From positions 1 to 64,000 of the forward strand of contig QKAW01000026.1 in NCBI GenBank assembly GCA_003247135.1: a stretch of DNA of 64,000 nucleotides, in the 5' to 3' direction. The first letter of the stretch is position 1. Each line of letters begins with the position of its first letter. A model generated the notes under the pieces. The model was not told the origin of the DNA and searched no databases. It saw nothing but the letters and a program-made list of their open reading frames with translations. Of the stretch, positions 9,980-18,786 are shown piece after piece. Source of the DNA: Spirochaetales bacterium (GTDB lineage Bacteria; Spirochaetota; Spirochaetia; DSM-2461). The translations under genes and the position numbers were made by a program.

Positions 9980-10020
9980 ATAATAAATACAATTTTATTA
10001 TTGCACCGGGACAATTGCAA
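9980..10020 (-). promoter_or_regulatory. rubrerythrin promoter with overlapping palindromic operator
   Basis: On the minus strand a -35 element TTGCAA (10015-10020) and a -10 element TAAAAT (9992-9997) are 17 bases apart. A perfect inverted repeat, ATAATAAA-N6-TTTATTAT (9980-10001), covers the -10 box and probable start. It resembles the AT-rich operators of Fur/PerR-family repressors in composition, but it is not the classical PerR box, so the regulator is not assigned. Confidence 0.6.
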
Positions 10021-10035
10021 CCCTATTATAAATTT

Positions 10036-10692
10036 TTAGAAAAGTATATTTCTAAGCTCTTTTATATCTGTTAAATAGTAACGGCAATTTTTTTTCATAT
10101 AGTCTGTAATTTCAGCGATTTGATGTCCCCACCCCGCAGCTGCAACATCTACACCACTATTCTTTCCCATAATAACAGCAGGTTTTAAATCATCTATTAT
10201 TATTGCTTCACTTCTGTCCATATTAAACTCTTTAAGAATCTCTTCAACCGGATAAACTGAGGGTTTTCTTTTACTCTCATCAATATCCCATCCAAAAATA
10301 ATTTCAGGAATATCTTCTGCTCCTGCCCTGGTATAATCTCTTAAAATAATATCTTTATTAGAGTGGGAAACAATAGCAACCCTACCTCCATTTTCCTTAA
10401 ATTCCCGAACAGTGTCCAAAAAACCAGGATAGAATTCCGGGAATTTACCTTCTACATAATCCTGCCAGATCTGATACTCTATTAAAATCTCCTCCTCAGT
10501 AAAACAGAGTTCATCCTTCATATACTCCATTATCCCTGGGTGAAAATTTTTCAGGAACCATCCTTCCAGACTTATCTTTTTTTGCCCTGGTCTTAACTTA
10601 TCCAAAGTCTCCAGGTGTGCCGGATAGTGTAAAGTTGCTGTACTATGTACAGCTGTATCATCATGATCCAGTATTAAACATTTATATTTCAT
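10036..10692 (-). CDS. HAD-family phosphatase
   Basis: A haloacid-dehalogenase superfamily hydrolase of 218 residues, probably a small-molecule phosphatase of the phosphoglycolate phosphatase-like group. All four HAD motifs are visible: LDHDDT (motif I, residues 8-13), IVSHSN (motif II), the lysine in KRKPS (motif III) and IIDDLKPA (motif IV). A helical cap lies between motifs I and II. Its start overlaps the stop of the TPR gene by four bases, so it is the third gene of a sixA-TPR-HAD unit. The substrate cannot be read from the sequence. Confidence 0.85.
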   Translation of the reverse strand: MKYKCLILDHDDTAVHSTATLHYPAHLETLDKLRPGQKKISLEGWFLKNFHPGIMEYMKDELCFTEEEILIEYQIWQDYVEGKFPEFYPGFLDTVREFKENGGRVAIVSHSNKDIILRDYTRAGAEDIPEIIFGWDIDESKRKPSVYPVEEILKEFNMDRSEAIIIDDLKPAVIMGKNSGVDVAAAGWGHQIAEITDYMKKNCRYYLTDIKELRNILF

Positions 10693-11192
10693 TTATTCTC
10701 CAGTAATTTATACTTGTATTTTGCCATTTTGGCCTCGCGTTTCATTCCCAACTCCATGAAAGTATCTGACAAATTAAACCAGGCATCCCTGTTCCAGGGG
10801 TCAAGCTTTACAGCTTTTTCAAAATGAATCCTTGCTTCTGTATATTGAGCGCTTAAAAACAGACAGACACCCATAACATTTTCAGACTCGGATGATGAGA
10901 ATCTATCTAAGCATACCTCTAAATATTTTCTTGCTTCCGAATATTTTTTCAATTTAATATAGCATACACCAATCTCTCTAAGATTTTCATCACACTCTTT
11001 CATCTCAACTGTTTTAAGTAGATACTCTAGGGCTCTTTGATAATCACATTTTTTTATATAGACCAGGGATATATTAAATAAAAGATTAAAATCAGAGGGA
11101 GAACTTATTAAAGCCTGGGTAAAAACCTCAATTGCCTCATCAAGTTTCCCTATAATAGAGAGTTCAACACCCCTATTATTTAATTCATACAT
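10689..11192 (-). CDS. TPR-repeat protein
   Basis: A soluble protein of 167 residues made of about four to five tetratricopeptide repeats (for example LNNRGVELSIIGKLDEAIEV and FNLLFNISLVYIKKCDYQRA). It has no signal peptide or membrane segment, so it is a cytoplasmic protein-interaction module. It sits between sixA (13-base overlap) and the HAD phosphatase (4-base ATGA overlap), so the three are translationally linked and may act on a common partner. No specific function can be assigned. Confidence 0.8.
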   Translation of the reverse strand: MYELNNRGVELSIIGKLDEAIEVFTQALISSPSDFNLLFNISLVYIKKCDYQRALEYLLKTVEMKECDENLREIGVCYIKLKKYSEARKYLEVCLDRFSSSESENVMGVCLFLSAQYTEARIHFEKAVKLDPWNRDAWFNLSDTFMELGMKREAKMAKYKYKLLENK

Positions 11193-11635
11193 GACATCTC
11201 TTCAATAGTTAAAAATTTTAATAACTCTTTACTATCTAAATCAATTTCTGCAAAACTACAGTGTCCCATTATCTTATTCTGCCCTGTTAGATACAAAATT
11301 AACTCTGATAATTGGGGGTTGTGGCCAACAATTAAAACTGATTCTTCCTTGTATTGATTAACTTCAAACATCAGATCATCCAAAGAGGCATCTGGAGCAA
11401 CATCCATACTTACAAATTCTCTTAAAGCACAGTATCCCCCCTCTTTATTAACAATCTCCAATGTCTGTTTAGCCCTTGCATATGTTGATAATAAAACAAC
11501 ATCAGGGTGTACGTCCTTTAAATAACGACCTGCTATTCTGGACTGCTTCATTCCGACTTCAGTTAAGACTCTGGCCCTATCTCCCAGCTCGGAAAATAGT
11601 TCAGAATCACCATGTCTTAATAAATAGAGTTTCAT
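11180..11635 (-). CDS. sixA: SixA-like phosphohistidine phosphatase
   Basis: A histidine-phosphatase superfamily member of 151 residues, the size of SixA. It shows the catalytic motif LYLLRHGDSE (residues 3-12), the family-specific TEVGMKQS segment and the second catalytic histidine in IVGHNPQLSELI. SixA removes phosphate from histidine on HPt domains and on the nitrogen PTS protein NPr. Hybrid kinases and an HPr-domain protein are encoded in this window, so phospho-histidine substrates exist nearby, but a link is only inference. It is the first gene of an overlapping three-gene unit. Confidence 0.85.
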   Translation of the reverse strand: MKLYLLRHGDSELFSELGDRARVLTEVGMKQSRIAGRYLKDVHPDVVLLSTYARAKQTLEIVNKEGGYCALREFVSMDVAPDASLDDLMFEVNQYKEESVLIVGHNPQLSELILYLTGQNKIMGHCSFAEIDLDSKELLKFLTIEEMSCMN

Positions 11636-11656
11636 GATTTTATTATATTGTTATAT

Positions 11657-11688
11657 AAAAAAAAAAGCCACTTGGAAAGTGACTTTTT
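11657..11688 (-). terminator. Rho-independent terminator after the YchJ-like gene
   Basis: On the minus strand AAAAGTCACTT pairs imperfectly with AAGTGGCTTTT over a three-base loop and runs into a tract of about ten T. It lies between the stop of the SEC-C protein gene and the start of sixA. Confidence 0.8.
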
Positions 11689-11699
11689 TAGTGTATTTA

Positions 11700-12182
11700 T
11701 CAACCACAACATTTCTTATATTTTTTACCACTTCCGCAGGGACAAGGATCATTACGTCCAATTTTTTCACCCTCTCGAACAATAGGTTTATTAATTATTT
11801 TACAGTCTTCAAAATACCATGAACCTCTTTTTTTCACAAAAGATGCCTCTTCATGATGTGTATATTTTATTCCATTCTGCTTATAGTTAGCCTTAAATTC
11901 AACCATACCGGCGTCATCATTCTCGCTACCCTTTACTACTCTTACAATATCAAGACCTAGCCACTCGGAACTCTCTGCCCAACTCTTGGTTTCATCTCTT
12001 GAGATTTCATCCCTGGTTTTTGAGTCATGACTTTTTAAAATAAAGTCCACTTCAGCCTGAGTATATGCAGTATATCTGGCTCGCATTAACGCCTCTGCTG
12101 TAGGAGCCTTAACCTTTCCTGATATATATTGCTGACAGCACATCTCTAACTCTTTACCACTTCCGCATGGACAATTACTCAT
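11700..12182 (-). CDS. YchJ/UPF0225-like protein with two SEC-C zinc motifs
   Basis: A protein of 160 residues with a SEC-C zinc-binding motif at each end: [13 protein letters not shown] near residue 5 and [16 protein letters not shown] at the C-terminus. The central domain ([20 protein letters not shown] onward) is the NTF2-like fold typical of the YchJ family. The function of the family is not established; SEC-C motifs in SecA bind zinc and contact SecB and ribosomes. The gene stands before a terminator and 25 bases after the decarboxylase gene, and is probably co-transcribed with it. Confidence 0.88.
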   Translation of the reverse strand: MSNCPCGSGKELEMCCQQYISGKVKAPTAEALMRARYTAYTQAEVDFILKSHDSKTRDEISRDETKSWAESSEWLGLDIVRVVKGSENDDAGMVEFKANYKQNGIKYTHHEEASFVKKRGSWYFEDCKIINKPIVREGEKIGRNDPCPCGSGKKYKKCCG

Positions 12183-12207
12183 TATAAACTCCTTAATTTG
12201 TTATAAA

Positions 12208-13341
12208 TTAGTTATTAACTGAAAAAAACTCAAGTATCCTTTTTATATCTGCAAGAAATTTTACAAGAGATCTTTTTGAAACATGGGGCATTACTGCTAT
12301 TCTTATGTAATCCGGCCACTCAGATACTGCCCACCCACACTTTCTAATCTCTCTTATCAGATCCTTAAGATTTATATCACCAGTTGTACATACCCCTACA
12401 ATATTACACTCTGGTTGAACTTTTACACCTAAGCCTTTAATGCTCCTAACCTCATTAACAAACCAATCTGTAAGCTTCATAACATTCTGAACATTTTTTC
12501 TGTAACCATCATATCCTAAATAGTTTAAAACCATCCAGGATGCAGCAATTGATGCTCCACTTCTGGTTCCAAGAATTGACCTATTTATAGCCCGTCCACC
12601 GCTTAAATAAGACACATCAATTTTTAGAGATTCCTCTATCTCTTTTTCTCTAAAGATAATACAGCCGGATTGAATAACAGCTCGTCCCATTTTATGAGGA
12701 TCAACTGTAATTGACATAACTCCTGGTAGTGAAAAGTCAAATTTTGAACTTCCGTTAATAAAAGGAAAAACAAAACCACCAAAAGCAGCGTCTACATGTA
12801 GGTAGATATTATGCTCAACAGCTATTTCAGATAGTTCACTTATTGGATCACAAACTCCTAATCCAGTTGTTCCTGCGATCCCCACTATTGCCATTGTATT
12901 TTCACCAACAGCCTTTCTGGCAAGGTCAGTTCTGATTTTATAATCAGAACCTACTGGAATTTTAACAAGGGTCAAACCCAGTAAATCAGCCGCTTTATCA
13001 AAGGAAAAGTGACAAAATTCGGAGATAATAACTTCCCTTTTATGTTTTTGTGCTCTGTTTCTTGCTGTCCACATAGCAAGAATATTAGCTTCTGAGCCAC
13101 CGGAAACAACACTACCTCCAGGTGCTTCGCAGGATAATAGTTGCCCTAAGCTTTTAATATAATCCTTTTCCAGCTCAATTAATTTTGGGAATAATCCAGG
13201 ATCTCCAACATTTGTAGAAAGAAATCTTTTAAAGGTTTTTACTGCAATTTTATGTGGTTCAGTACACATTGAACCAAGAATTGTATGACCTTTAAAGTTA
13301 TGATCCCCGGATAATCTTTTTCGTAATTGCGAAAGCTTCAT
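12208..13341 (-). CDS. mfnA: MfnA-type PLP-dependent amino acid decarboxylase
   Basis: A group II pyridoxal-phosphate decarboxylase of 377 residues, the short form found as tyrosine/aspartate decarboxylase MfnA in archaea. Visible features are the cofactor-binding segment VVSGGSEANILA, HFSFDKAADLLGL, the aspartate in HVDAAFGGFVFPF that contacts the pyridine nitrogen, and the Schiff-base lysine in VDPHKMGRAV. Archaeal MfnA makes tyramine (methanofuran) or beta-alanine (coenzyme A); glutamate decarboxylases are longer. I infer tyrosine, aspartate or glutamate as substrate without preference. No methanofuran or panC-like gene is nearby. The symbol is a family label only. Confidence 0.8.
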   Translation of the reverse strand: MKLSQLRKRLSGDHNFKGHTILGSMCTEPHKIAVKTFKRFLSTNVGDPGLFPKLIELEKDYIKSLGQLLSCEAPGGSVVSGGSEANILAMWTARNRAQKHKREVIISEFCHFSFDKAADLLGLTLVKIPVGSDYKIRTDLARKAVGENTMAIVGIAGTTGLGVCDPISELSEIAVEHNIYLHVDAAFGGFVFPFINGSSKFDFSLPGVMSITVDPHKMGRAVIQSGCIIFREKEIEESLKIDVSYLSGGRAINRSILGTRSGASIAASWMVLNYLGYDGYRKNVQNVMKLTDWFVNEVRSIKGLGVKVQPECNIVGVCTTGDINLKDLIREIRKCGWAVSEWPDYIRIAVMPHVSKRSLVKFLADIKRILEFFSVNN

Positions 13342-13365
13342 AAAATGTATAATATCATTTTAAAA

Positions 13366-14829
13366 TCAGATTAAGCTATAATTTGGTAAACATTCCTTAA
13401 CAAAAATATACCCAAGTTTTGGATCAAACTGTCTTCCCAGATTTTCTAATATCTCATTTGTTGCTTCTTCAATAGTGTAACTTGGACTATAGGGTCTCTC
13501 GGATCTCATTGCATCAAATGAGTCGGCGATACAGATAATACGTGCAAAAAGAGGTATTTGTTCTCCAACAAGCCCATTTGGATATCCCGCTCCATTATAA
13601 AATTCATGGTGAGACTCAACTGCATCGAGTAAATTTTCAAAACCATTTAAAGGTTCAAGAATTCTCCTACTATCTTCAGAATGTCTTCTAATAGCTGAAA
13701 ATTCATCCTCAGATAACGGACTTCTTTTATTTAAAATCTCCAAAGGTATATTTATTTTTCCAACATCATGGAGCAGTGCCGCTATTTCAAGAATATTTAA
13801 CATATTATTATCCAAACCGATTTTTTTTCCGATTAAAAGTGAATATCTTGCAACCCTCTCTGAATGACCATAGGTATAAAAATCTTTTGAAGTAAGTGTC
13901 CACAATATAACCTTAAGTGACTCCATAAAATGATCTGAACTACCTAACATACTCTTTTTTACATGTAAGAAAATATCAAAAAATACCTGTGATTGGTTTC
14001 GGCCACTCTGTTTAGCGTTGTAATGAGCAGAACTGGCCTGAACTACCAGATGATCACTATTCTCTGCCATCTCAGGATAACTTGAATAACCTATAGAAAA
14101 TGAAACAGCTACATTATTTTTTTTAATAAACACGAGGCTGTTTAACTGATAAAGATTTTCCTTAATCCTCTGTACAATATCTTCACACTTTTGACTATTT
14201 GTATCAGGTAGCAGCAGACAGAATGTGTTTCCTTCATATCTGTATACCTGGTCGTACTCTCTTAACTGATTTTTAATATATTTTATAGACTCTCTTAAAA
14301 TTTCATCACCATATTTAAATCCGAAAAGGTCATTTATATTTTTTATACCGTCAACTGAAAATATTACTAAAGAGAGGCACTCATTACTACGAGTTACCCT
14401 GGAAATCTCGATTGATAGATTATCAATAAAACTGTGGTAATTATTTGCTCCTGTTGCAAGATCAATTATCGAAAGACTTTTTAGAATTTTTTCATTTTTC
14501 CAGAAACGTTCCACTGACCAGGCAACAATTATACAGGTTAATACACTGGAATACAAAAACAGAACAACCCCAAGACTCAATCTGTCTCTACTAATTAAAT
14601 AGTCGTTTATAACAAAATAACTCCCTATCCCATTATAAACTATGGAGATTATGGCTCCTAAAAATCCAAAGTGTATTGATAACAGTGTTAACAGGATAAA
14701 TAGAATTACCCCTGCACCTAGTCTAAAATAATCATTTGCCATGGATTCTTCCATGAACACACTCATTATATTTAAAAGTATAAAATATATAATAAAAGTT
14801 CTATTTTTAACTTTATTTAAAACAGTCAT
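13366..14829 (-). CDS. membrane HD-GYP phosphodiesterase with degenerate GGDEF domain
   Basis: A protein of 487 residues with four or so N-terminal membrane segments (about 10-110), a GGDEF-fold domain (about 125-285) and an HD-GYP domain (about 305-480). The GGDEF signature is replaced by EGNTF after RY, so it should not make cyclic-di-GMP; it may bind GTP or be structural. The HD-GYP domain keeps HDVGK, ESHHE and the GAGYPNG loop, so it should hydrolyse cyclic-di-GMP. It lies alone between the decarboxylase and hisA. With the active GGDEF protein at 25.3 kb, the window encodes both making and breaking of this messenger. Confidence 0.9.
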   Translation of the reverse strand: MTVLNKVKNRTFIIYFILLNIMSVFMEESMANDYFRLGAGVILFILLTLLSIHFGFLGAIISIVYNGIGSYFVINDYLISRDRLSLGVVLFLYSSVLTCIIVAWSVERFWKNEKILKSLSIIDLATGANNYHSFIDNLSIEISRVTRSNECLSLVIFSVDGIKNINDLFGFKYGDEILRESIKYIKNQLREYDQVYRYEGNTFCLLLPDTNSQKCEDIVQRIKENLYQLNSLVFIKKNNVAVSFSIGYSSYPEMAENSDHLVVQASSAHYNAKQSGRNQSQVFFDIFLHVKKSMLGSSDHFMESLKVILWTLTSKDFYTYGHSERVARYSLLIGKKIGLDNNMLNILEIAALLHDVGKINIPLEILNKRSPLSEDEFSAIRRHSEDSRRILEPLNGFENLLDAVESHHEFYNGAGYPNGLVGEQIPLFARIICIADSFDAMRSERPYSPSYTIEEATNEILENLGRQFDPKLGYIFVKECLPNYSLI

Positions 14830-14872
14830 ATATTCATTTTAAAATATTTTTAATCTAATTGCTAAGAAAAAA

Positions 14873-15631
14873 TTATTCAGAAACGCAAAAATTGACCACA
14901 TCCCTATAGGATAAATTCCCACCAAAAATATCAAGTGCTGAACCAACAGTTATATTAACCCTGTTAGAACCCCACTCTTTTATCTTCTGTAAATCATCTA
15001 ATGTAGTAATTCCCCCTGCATAGGTTACCGGTATTTTACTGAATGAACCAAGAATTTTTACCAGTTCCAAGTCTGGGCCCTGCATCTTACCCTCTACTGA
15101 TGCAGCATGAACCAGCAGTTCATCGCAATACTGGCTAAAAAGCTCAAGACTCTCCCGGTCAATTTTTACATCAGTTCTCTTTTGCCATCTATCAGTAACA
15201 ATATAGTATTCACCCATCTCATATTTGCAGCTTAAATCCAGTACAAGATGTTTCTTTCCTACTGCCATAACAAGCTTGTCCAGATTTTCAAAGTCTATTT
15301 TTCCATTACTAAAAACATAGGACGTAACAATAACATGACTGGCTCCTTTATCCAGATAGAACATAGCATTGTCAGGGTTAATGCCTCCACCAATCTGCAT
15401 ACCACCTGGCCATGCGTCTAAAGCATTAAGAGCGGCATTATCATTATTTGGACCTAATTTAATTATATGTCCACCGGTAAGTTTATCTCTTTTATACATC
15501 CGTGAGTAATAACTCGGCTCATAGCTACTCTCAAAATTAACTAAAGTATCCTTATTTGCATCATTTAAACTACTGCCTACTATCTGCTTAACTTTTCCTT
15601 CGTGAATATCAATACATGGTCTAAATTCCAA
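14873..15631 (-). CDS. hisA: eukaryote-type HisA (ProFAR isomerase)
   Basis: A TIM-barrel protein of 252 residues matching the eukaryotic/yeast HIS6 form of the fourth histidine-biosynthesis enzyme rather than the usual bacterial HisA. Diagnostic stretches are [17 protein letters not shown] at the start, [38 protein letters not shown]-like text in the middle, [13 protein letters not shown] and [16 protein letters not shown] at the end. The enzyme isomerises ProFAR to PRFAR. No other his gene lies in the window, so it is an orphan here. The rest of the pathway must be elsewhere or this copy has another use. This assignment rests on remembered HIS6 motifs. Confidence 0.85.
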   Translation of the reverse strand: MEFRPCIDIHEGKVKQIVGSSLNDANKDTLVNFESSYEPSYYSRMYKRDKLTGGHIIKLGPNNDNAALNALDAWPGGMQIGGGINPDNAMFYLDKGASHVIVTSYVFSNGKIDFENLDKLVMAVGKKHLVLDLSCKYEMGEYYIVTDRWQKRTDVKIDRESLELFSQYCDELLVHAASVEGKMQGPDLELVKILGSFSKIPVTYAGGITTLDDLQKIKEWGSNRVNITVGSALDIFGGNLSYRDVVNFCVSE

Positions 15632-15690
15632 AATTTACCTCTTATTACCTCAATTATATAGAGTGGTAAAAAAATCATCAATCAACTTAT

Positions 15691-17178
15691 TCAGCTCTTA
15701 AGGTAGGAAAGTTTTTTCGGTAGAGAGATGTTATTTCCAAATTTATCCTCTCCATAACCCGATTCTGATAATAGTTTTATATCGTCAAGGGATCTTTTAT
15801 CTCCTATAAATTTTACTGTAATATTCATCTTGATATCAATCTTTCCTGATGCCAGCAAGTAAGCGAATGCACCTTTCAAATACTCCTGATGTGTTTCACC
15901 TGCTGAAATGGCCCTATATTCAGGATCAGAATTGTATATAACAACTTCATCCTTCTTTTCCAAAACCTTTAATAGTTCACACAACTCCATCTGATCAAGT
16001 TTATCTTTATGAACCATTTCAAAAAGTTTTACTCTTTTTATAGCGTTTATCTCTTCGTTAACCCTGAATAATTCCAAAGGTGTAGATGGATTATACTCAA
16101 CACCATTCATAACCATCTTTACCTGTCCACCATAGTAATTAATTATTTTAGAAACAAGGGTTGATGGTCTTACATGAAAACCTCTGTAGGCCGGAATAGG
16201 TACATCCATCTCTCCAATTTCAGCATAGCTGTTTATTACATCCTTACAAAGTTCTGTAGCGCCATTAAAATATTCCAGAAAGTAATTCATAAAAAAACCA
16301 ATTGTTATTTCTAAAAACCTATCCTCTTTAACAGGTAGCAAAGATTTAAAAAATATTGATGTTTTTCTAGGAAGAATATGCCGTTCATAATAGTGAGAGA
16401 AATCTGTTGCAGATTTAAGCATATGGTAGATAAAACTAATATGTCCTCTAAGAATCTTTAACCTTTTATCAACACTCTCAATATCTGACTCTGAGAGATA
16501 GGTATCATAAAGAGATTGTAAATTGTGAAATCTTACAAGAACAAGCCTTAACGTCTCTTCACTAACACAATCCGGTATATAGTTTTTATACTCATCCTTT
16601 TCCAAGGTTGTAAGTTTATTAAATATAGTTATTTCTGACTTAAGATTCATAAACTCAGTTGAAAGGTAAATCAAACTTTTACCCGGGTTCTCAATATGCC
16701 TAAGTTTTCGATCCTCATCTAAAACAGCAGATACAACTATATCTGAAAACTCACTTCCATCGATTAGCATTCCATCTCTGTGTAGACCACAGTTTTTTGC
16801 CCTTTTAATTACATAGTCTGTTGCTTTTTTTAGTCCGGCATATAGTTCATCCAAAACAATTTCAACATCATCCTCAAAATTATTCTCTCTTTTTATTAAA
16901 TTGTAATATGGAAAACTGTTTTTTACATGTAAAACATCATAAGCTACAGATGAGAAAAGTTTAATCGCAGAGACTCCTTCTCTGAAAGGAAACCATCTCT
17001 CATTCTTTCTTGCTCCTGCAGCATCCAGAGTCTCTTCCATCCATGTTGCTTCAAGATTCAATTTACCCAGAAATCTACGGTTTAGAACTATACCCTTATT
17101 ACAATCATCTATTGTAAAAACCGATAAACTATATAGTCTTATACAATGTTCAGAAATTATTCTATCGAAATCAGACAC
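15691..17178 (-). CDS. orphan protein with C-terminal HPr-like domain
   Basis: A soluble protein of about 495 residues that I recognise only in part. The region from about residue 327 contains RGFHVRPSTLVSKIINYYGG, which matches the HPr active-site segment GLHARPA, with a histidine at the phosphorylated position, followed by the HPr-like VKMVMNGVEYNPSTPLELF in which a serine falls near the regulatory site. The N-terminal 320 residues are mostly helical and unknown; another 90 residues follow the HPr part. The track starts at GTG 17187, but GTG 17178 is preferred because AAAGGG lies eight bases before it. It overlaps the end of the hybrid kinase by eight bases. No EI or EII genes are nearby. 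Confidence 0.65.
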   Translation of the reverse strand: MSDFDRIISEHCIRLYSLSVFTIDDCNKGIVLNRRFLGKLNLEATWMEETLDAAGARKNERWFPFREGVSAIKLFSSVAYDVLHVKNSFPYYNLIKRENNFEDDVEIVLDELYAGLKKATDYVIKRAKNCGLHRDGMLIDGSEFSDIVVSAVLDEDRKLRHIENPGKSLIYLSTEFMNLKSEITIFNKLTTLEKDEYKNYIPDCVSEETLRLVLVRFHNLQSLYDTYLSESDIESVDKRLKILRGHISFIYHMLKSATDFSHYYERHILPRKTSIFFKSLLPVKEDRFLEITIGFFMNYFLEYFNGATELCKDVINSYAEIGEMDVPIPAYRGFHVRPSTLVSKIINYYGGQVKMVMNGVEYNPSTPLELFRVNEEINAIKRVKLFEMVHKDKLDQMELCELLKVLEKKDEVVIYNSDPEYRAISAGETHQEYLKGAFAYLLASGKIDIKMNITVKFIGDKRSLDDIKLLSESGYGEDKFGNNISLPKKLSYLKS

Positions 17179-18709
17179 AAATATCACCCTTTAAATACTT
17201 TTGAATACACTCTATAAATGAACTCTTTTTAATCGGTTTTAAAAGAATATCATTCATCCCTACTGACATGCACCTCTCTCCAACTACCTGTATTCCGTTA
17301 GCAGTCATTGCAATAATTGGAGTCCCTCTATTTAAACCTTCTGCTCTTATTTTTAGGGTAGAGTCGTATCCGTTTAAAACAGGCATTTGAATATCCATCA
17401 GTATTATATCATATTTCTCTCTATTTGCCATATCCACAGCTTCCTGACCGTTTACTGCTTCAGTTACATGGTATCCAACAGATTCCAGATGCCTTTTAAC
17501 AATCATTCTATTTGTAGAATAATCCTCAACAACAAGAATTTTTATCTCTTCCTGTTTATCTGCACTGTAAATTTCATCAACAGGAATTGTTACAGAAAAA
17601 CAACTTCCATTCCCAGGTTCACTTAACACATTTATACTGCCATTCATTAACTCAACCAGATTTTTTGTTATATATAGACCTAATCCGGCACCACGATACT
17701 CTATTGTCAGATTACTGTCCAACTGTTTGTACTTTTCAAAAATATAATCTATACGGTCTATGGGGATACCAATGCCAGTATCAACTATATTGAATTCCAG
17801 AACTGGTTTTGTATAACTTACATAGATTGTGACACTTCCACTAAGGGTAAACTTTAATGCATTAAAAAAAATATTCGATACTATCTGATAGAGTTTTACC
17901 TCATCGGTATAAATTTTATCCGGAATATCAGTCTCCAATATATAATCTATATTTAAATTATGCCTGTTATTGTTAATACCTAAGGTAATAACCCTTTTAA
18001 CAAATTCCTCTACATTAATACTGGTTTTATCCAGAATAACTCTCTCTGAATCACTTTTAGCCTGAGAAAGCAGGTTATTGGTTATTTTTATTAAAGACTC
18101 AGACTCCTTAATGATATTTTTTGCATAATTTTCAGCAGTCACAGGAATACTTTCATTTATTAAAAGCTCGCACATTCCAATTATTGAACTCATAGGGGAT
18201 CTTATTTCATGGGAAACATAGGCAAGCATAGCATCTTTACTTTTTGCAACACTTTTTGCCTCTTCAATAGAGTTGGAAAGATCCTTTGTCTTTTCCACAA
18301 CCCTATTCTCCATATCATCAACCATTAAAACCAGTTCATTCTCGAGATCTTCCTTTTTTCTGAGAATAAATGAAAAAGCCTTAATAATATCTGAAAACTC
18401 AGCAAAGTTATAATACTCTCTACCTTTTAAGGTTCCTATACCATTAAATGCAAGTTTCTGTATATCTTTAACAAGGTTTCCTAAAAAATTCTTAACTTTA
18501 TTTATATAAAAATTTGCAAATACAATCGAAATGATGAATTTTACACAAAGTATAATCCCTAGCCTTAAACTAAAAACAACTAAATCACCATTACTCATCT
18601 TACTTTTAATATTAATATATATTAAAAGATAGCAGAGAATAAGGGTCAATAATTCAAATGCCAGATATACAAATCTTAATTTACCAATCAGATACTTTTT
18701 TTTATCCAT
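17171..18709 (-). CDS. hybrid sensor histidine kinase with C-terminal receiver
   Basis: A kinase of 512 residues with two close N-terminal membrane segments (about 13-34 and 46-68) and almost no extracytoplasmic loop, so it probably senses inside the membrane or cytoplasm. It has a coiled coil, then HisKA with LAYVSHEIRSPMSS, then HATPase (NIFFNALKF, DTGIGIP, GAGLGLYI), then a receiver (LVVEDYSTNR, ILMDIQMPVLNG, AMTANG, KPIKK). All catalytic residues are present. The 3-prime end overlaps the HPr-domain gene, which suggests that the two products work together. The gene is divergent from another hybrid kinase 77 bases away. Confidence 0.92.
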   Translation of the reverse strand: MDKKKYLIGKLRFVYLAFELLTLILCYLLIYINIKSKMSNGDLVVFSLRLGIILCVKFIISIVFANFYINKVKNFLGNLVKDIQKLAFNGIGTLKGREYYNFAEFSDIIKAFSFILRKKEDLENELVLMVDDMENRVVEKTKDLSNSIEEAKSVAKSKDAMLAYVSHEIRSPMSSIIGMCELLINESIPVTAENYAKNIIKESESLIKITNNLLSQAKSDSERVILDKTSINVEEFVKRVITLGINNNRHNLNIDYILETDIPDKIYTDEVKLYQIVSNIFFNALKFTLSGSVTIYVSYTKPVLEFNIVDTGIGIPIDRIDYIFEKYKQLDSNLTIEYRGAGLGLYITKNLVELMNGSINVLSEPGNGSCFSVTIPVDEIYSADKQEEIKILVVEDYSTNRMIVKRHLESVGYHVTEAVNGQEAVDMANREKYDIILMDIQMPVLNGYDSTLKIRAEGLNRGTPIIAMTANGIQVVGERCMSVGMNDILLKPIKKSSFIECIQKYLKGDICV

Positions 18710-18786
18710 TTACTTCATTATAGAAGAATTAATTACTGCTTGTAAAATACTTTATTGTGAACAATCCTATATATAGGAGAGTTTGT

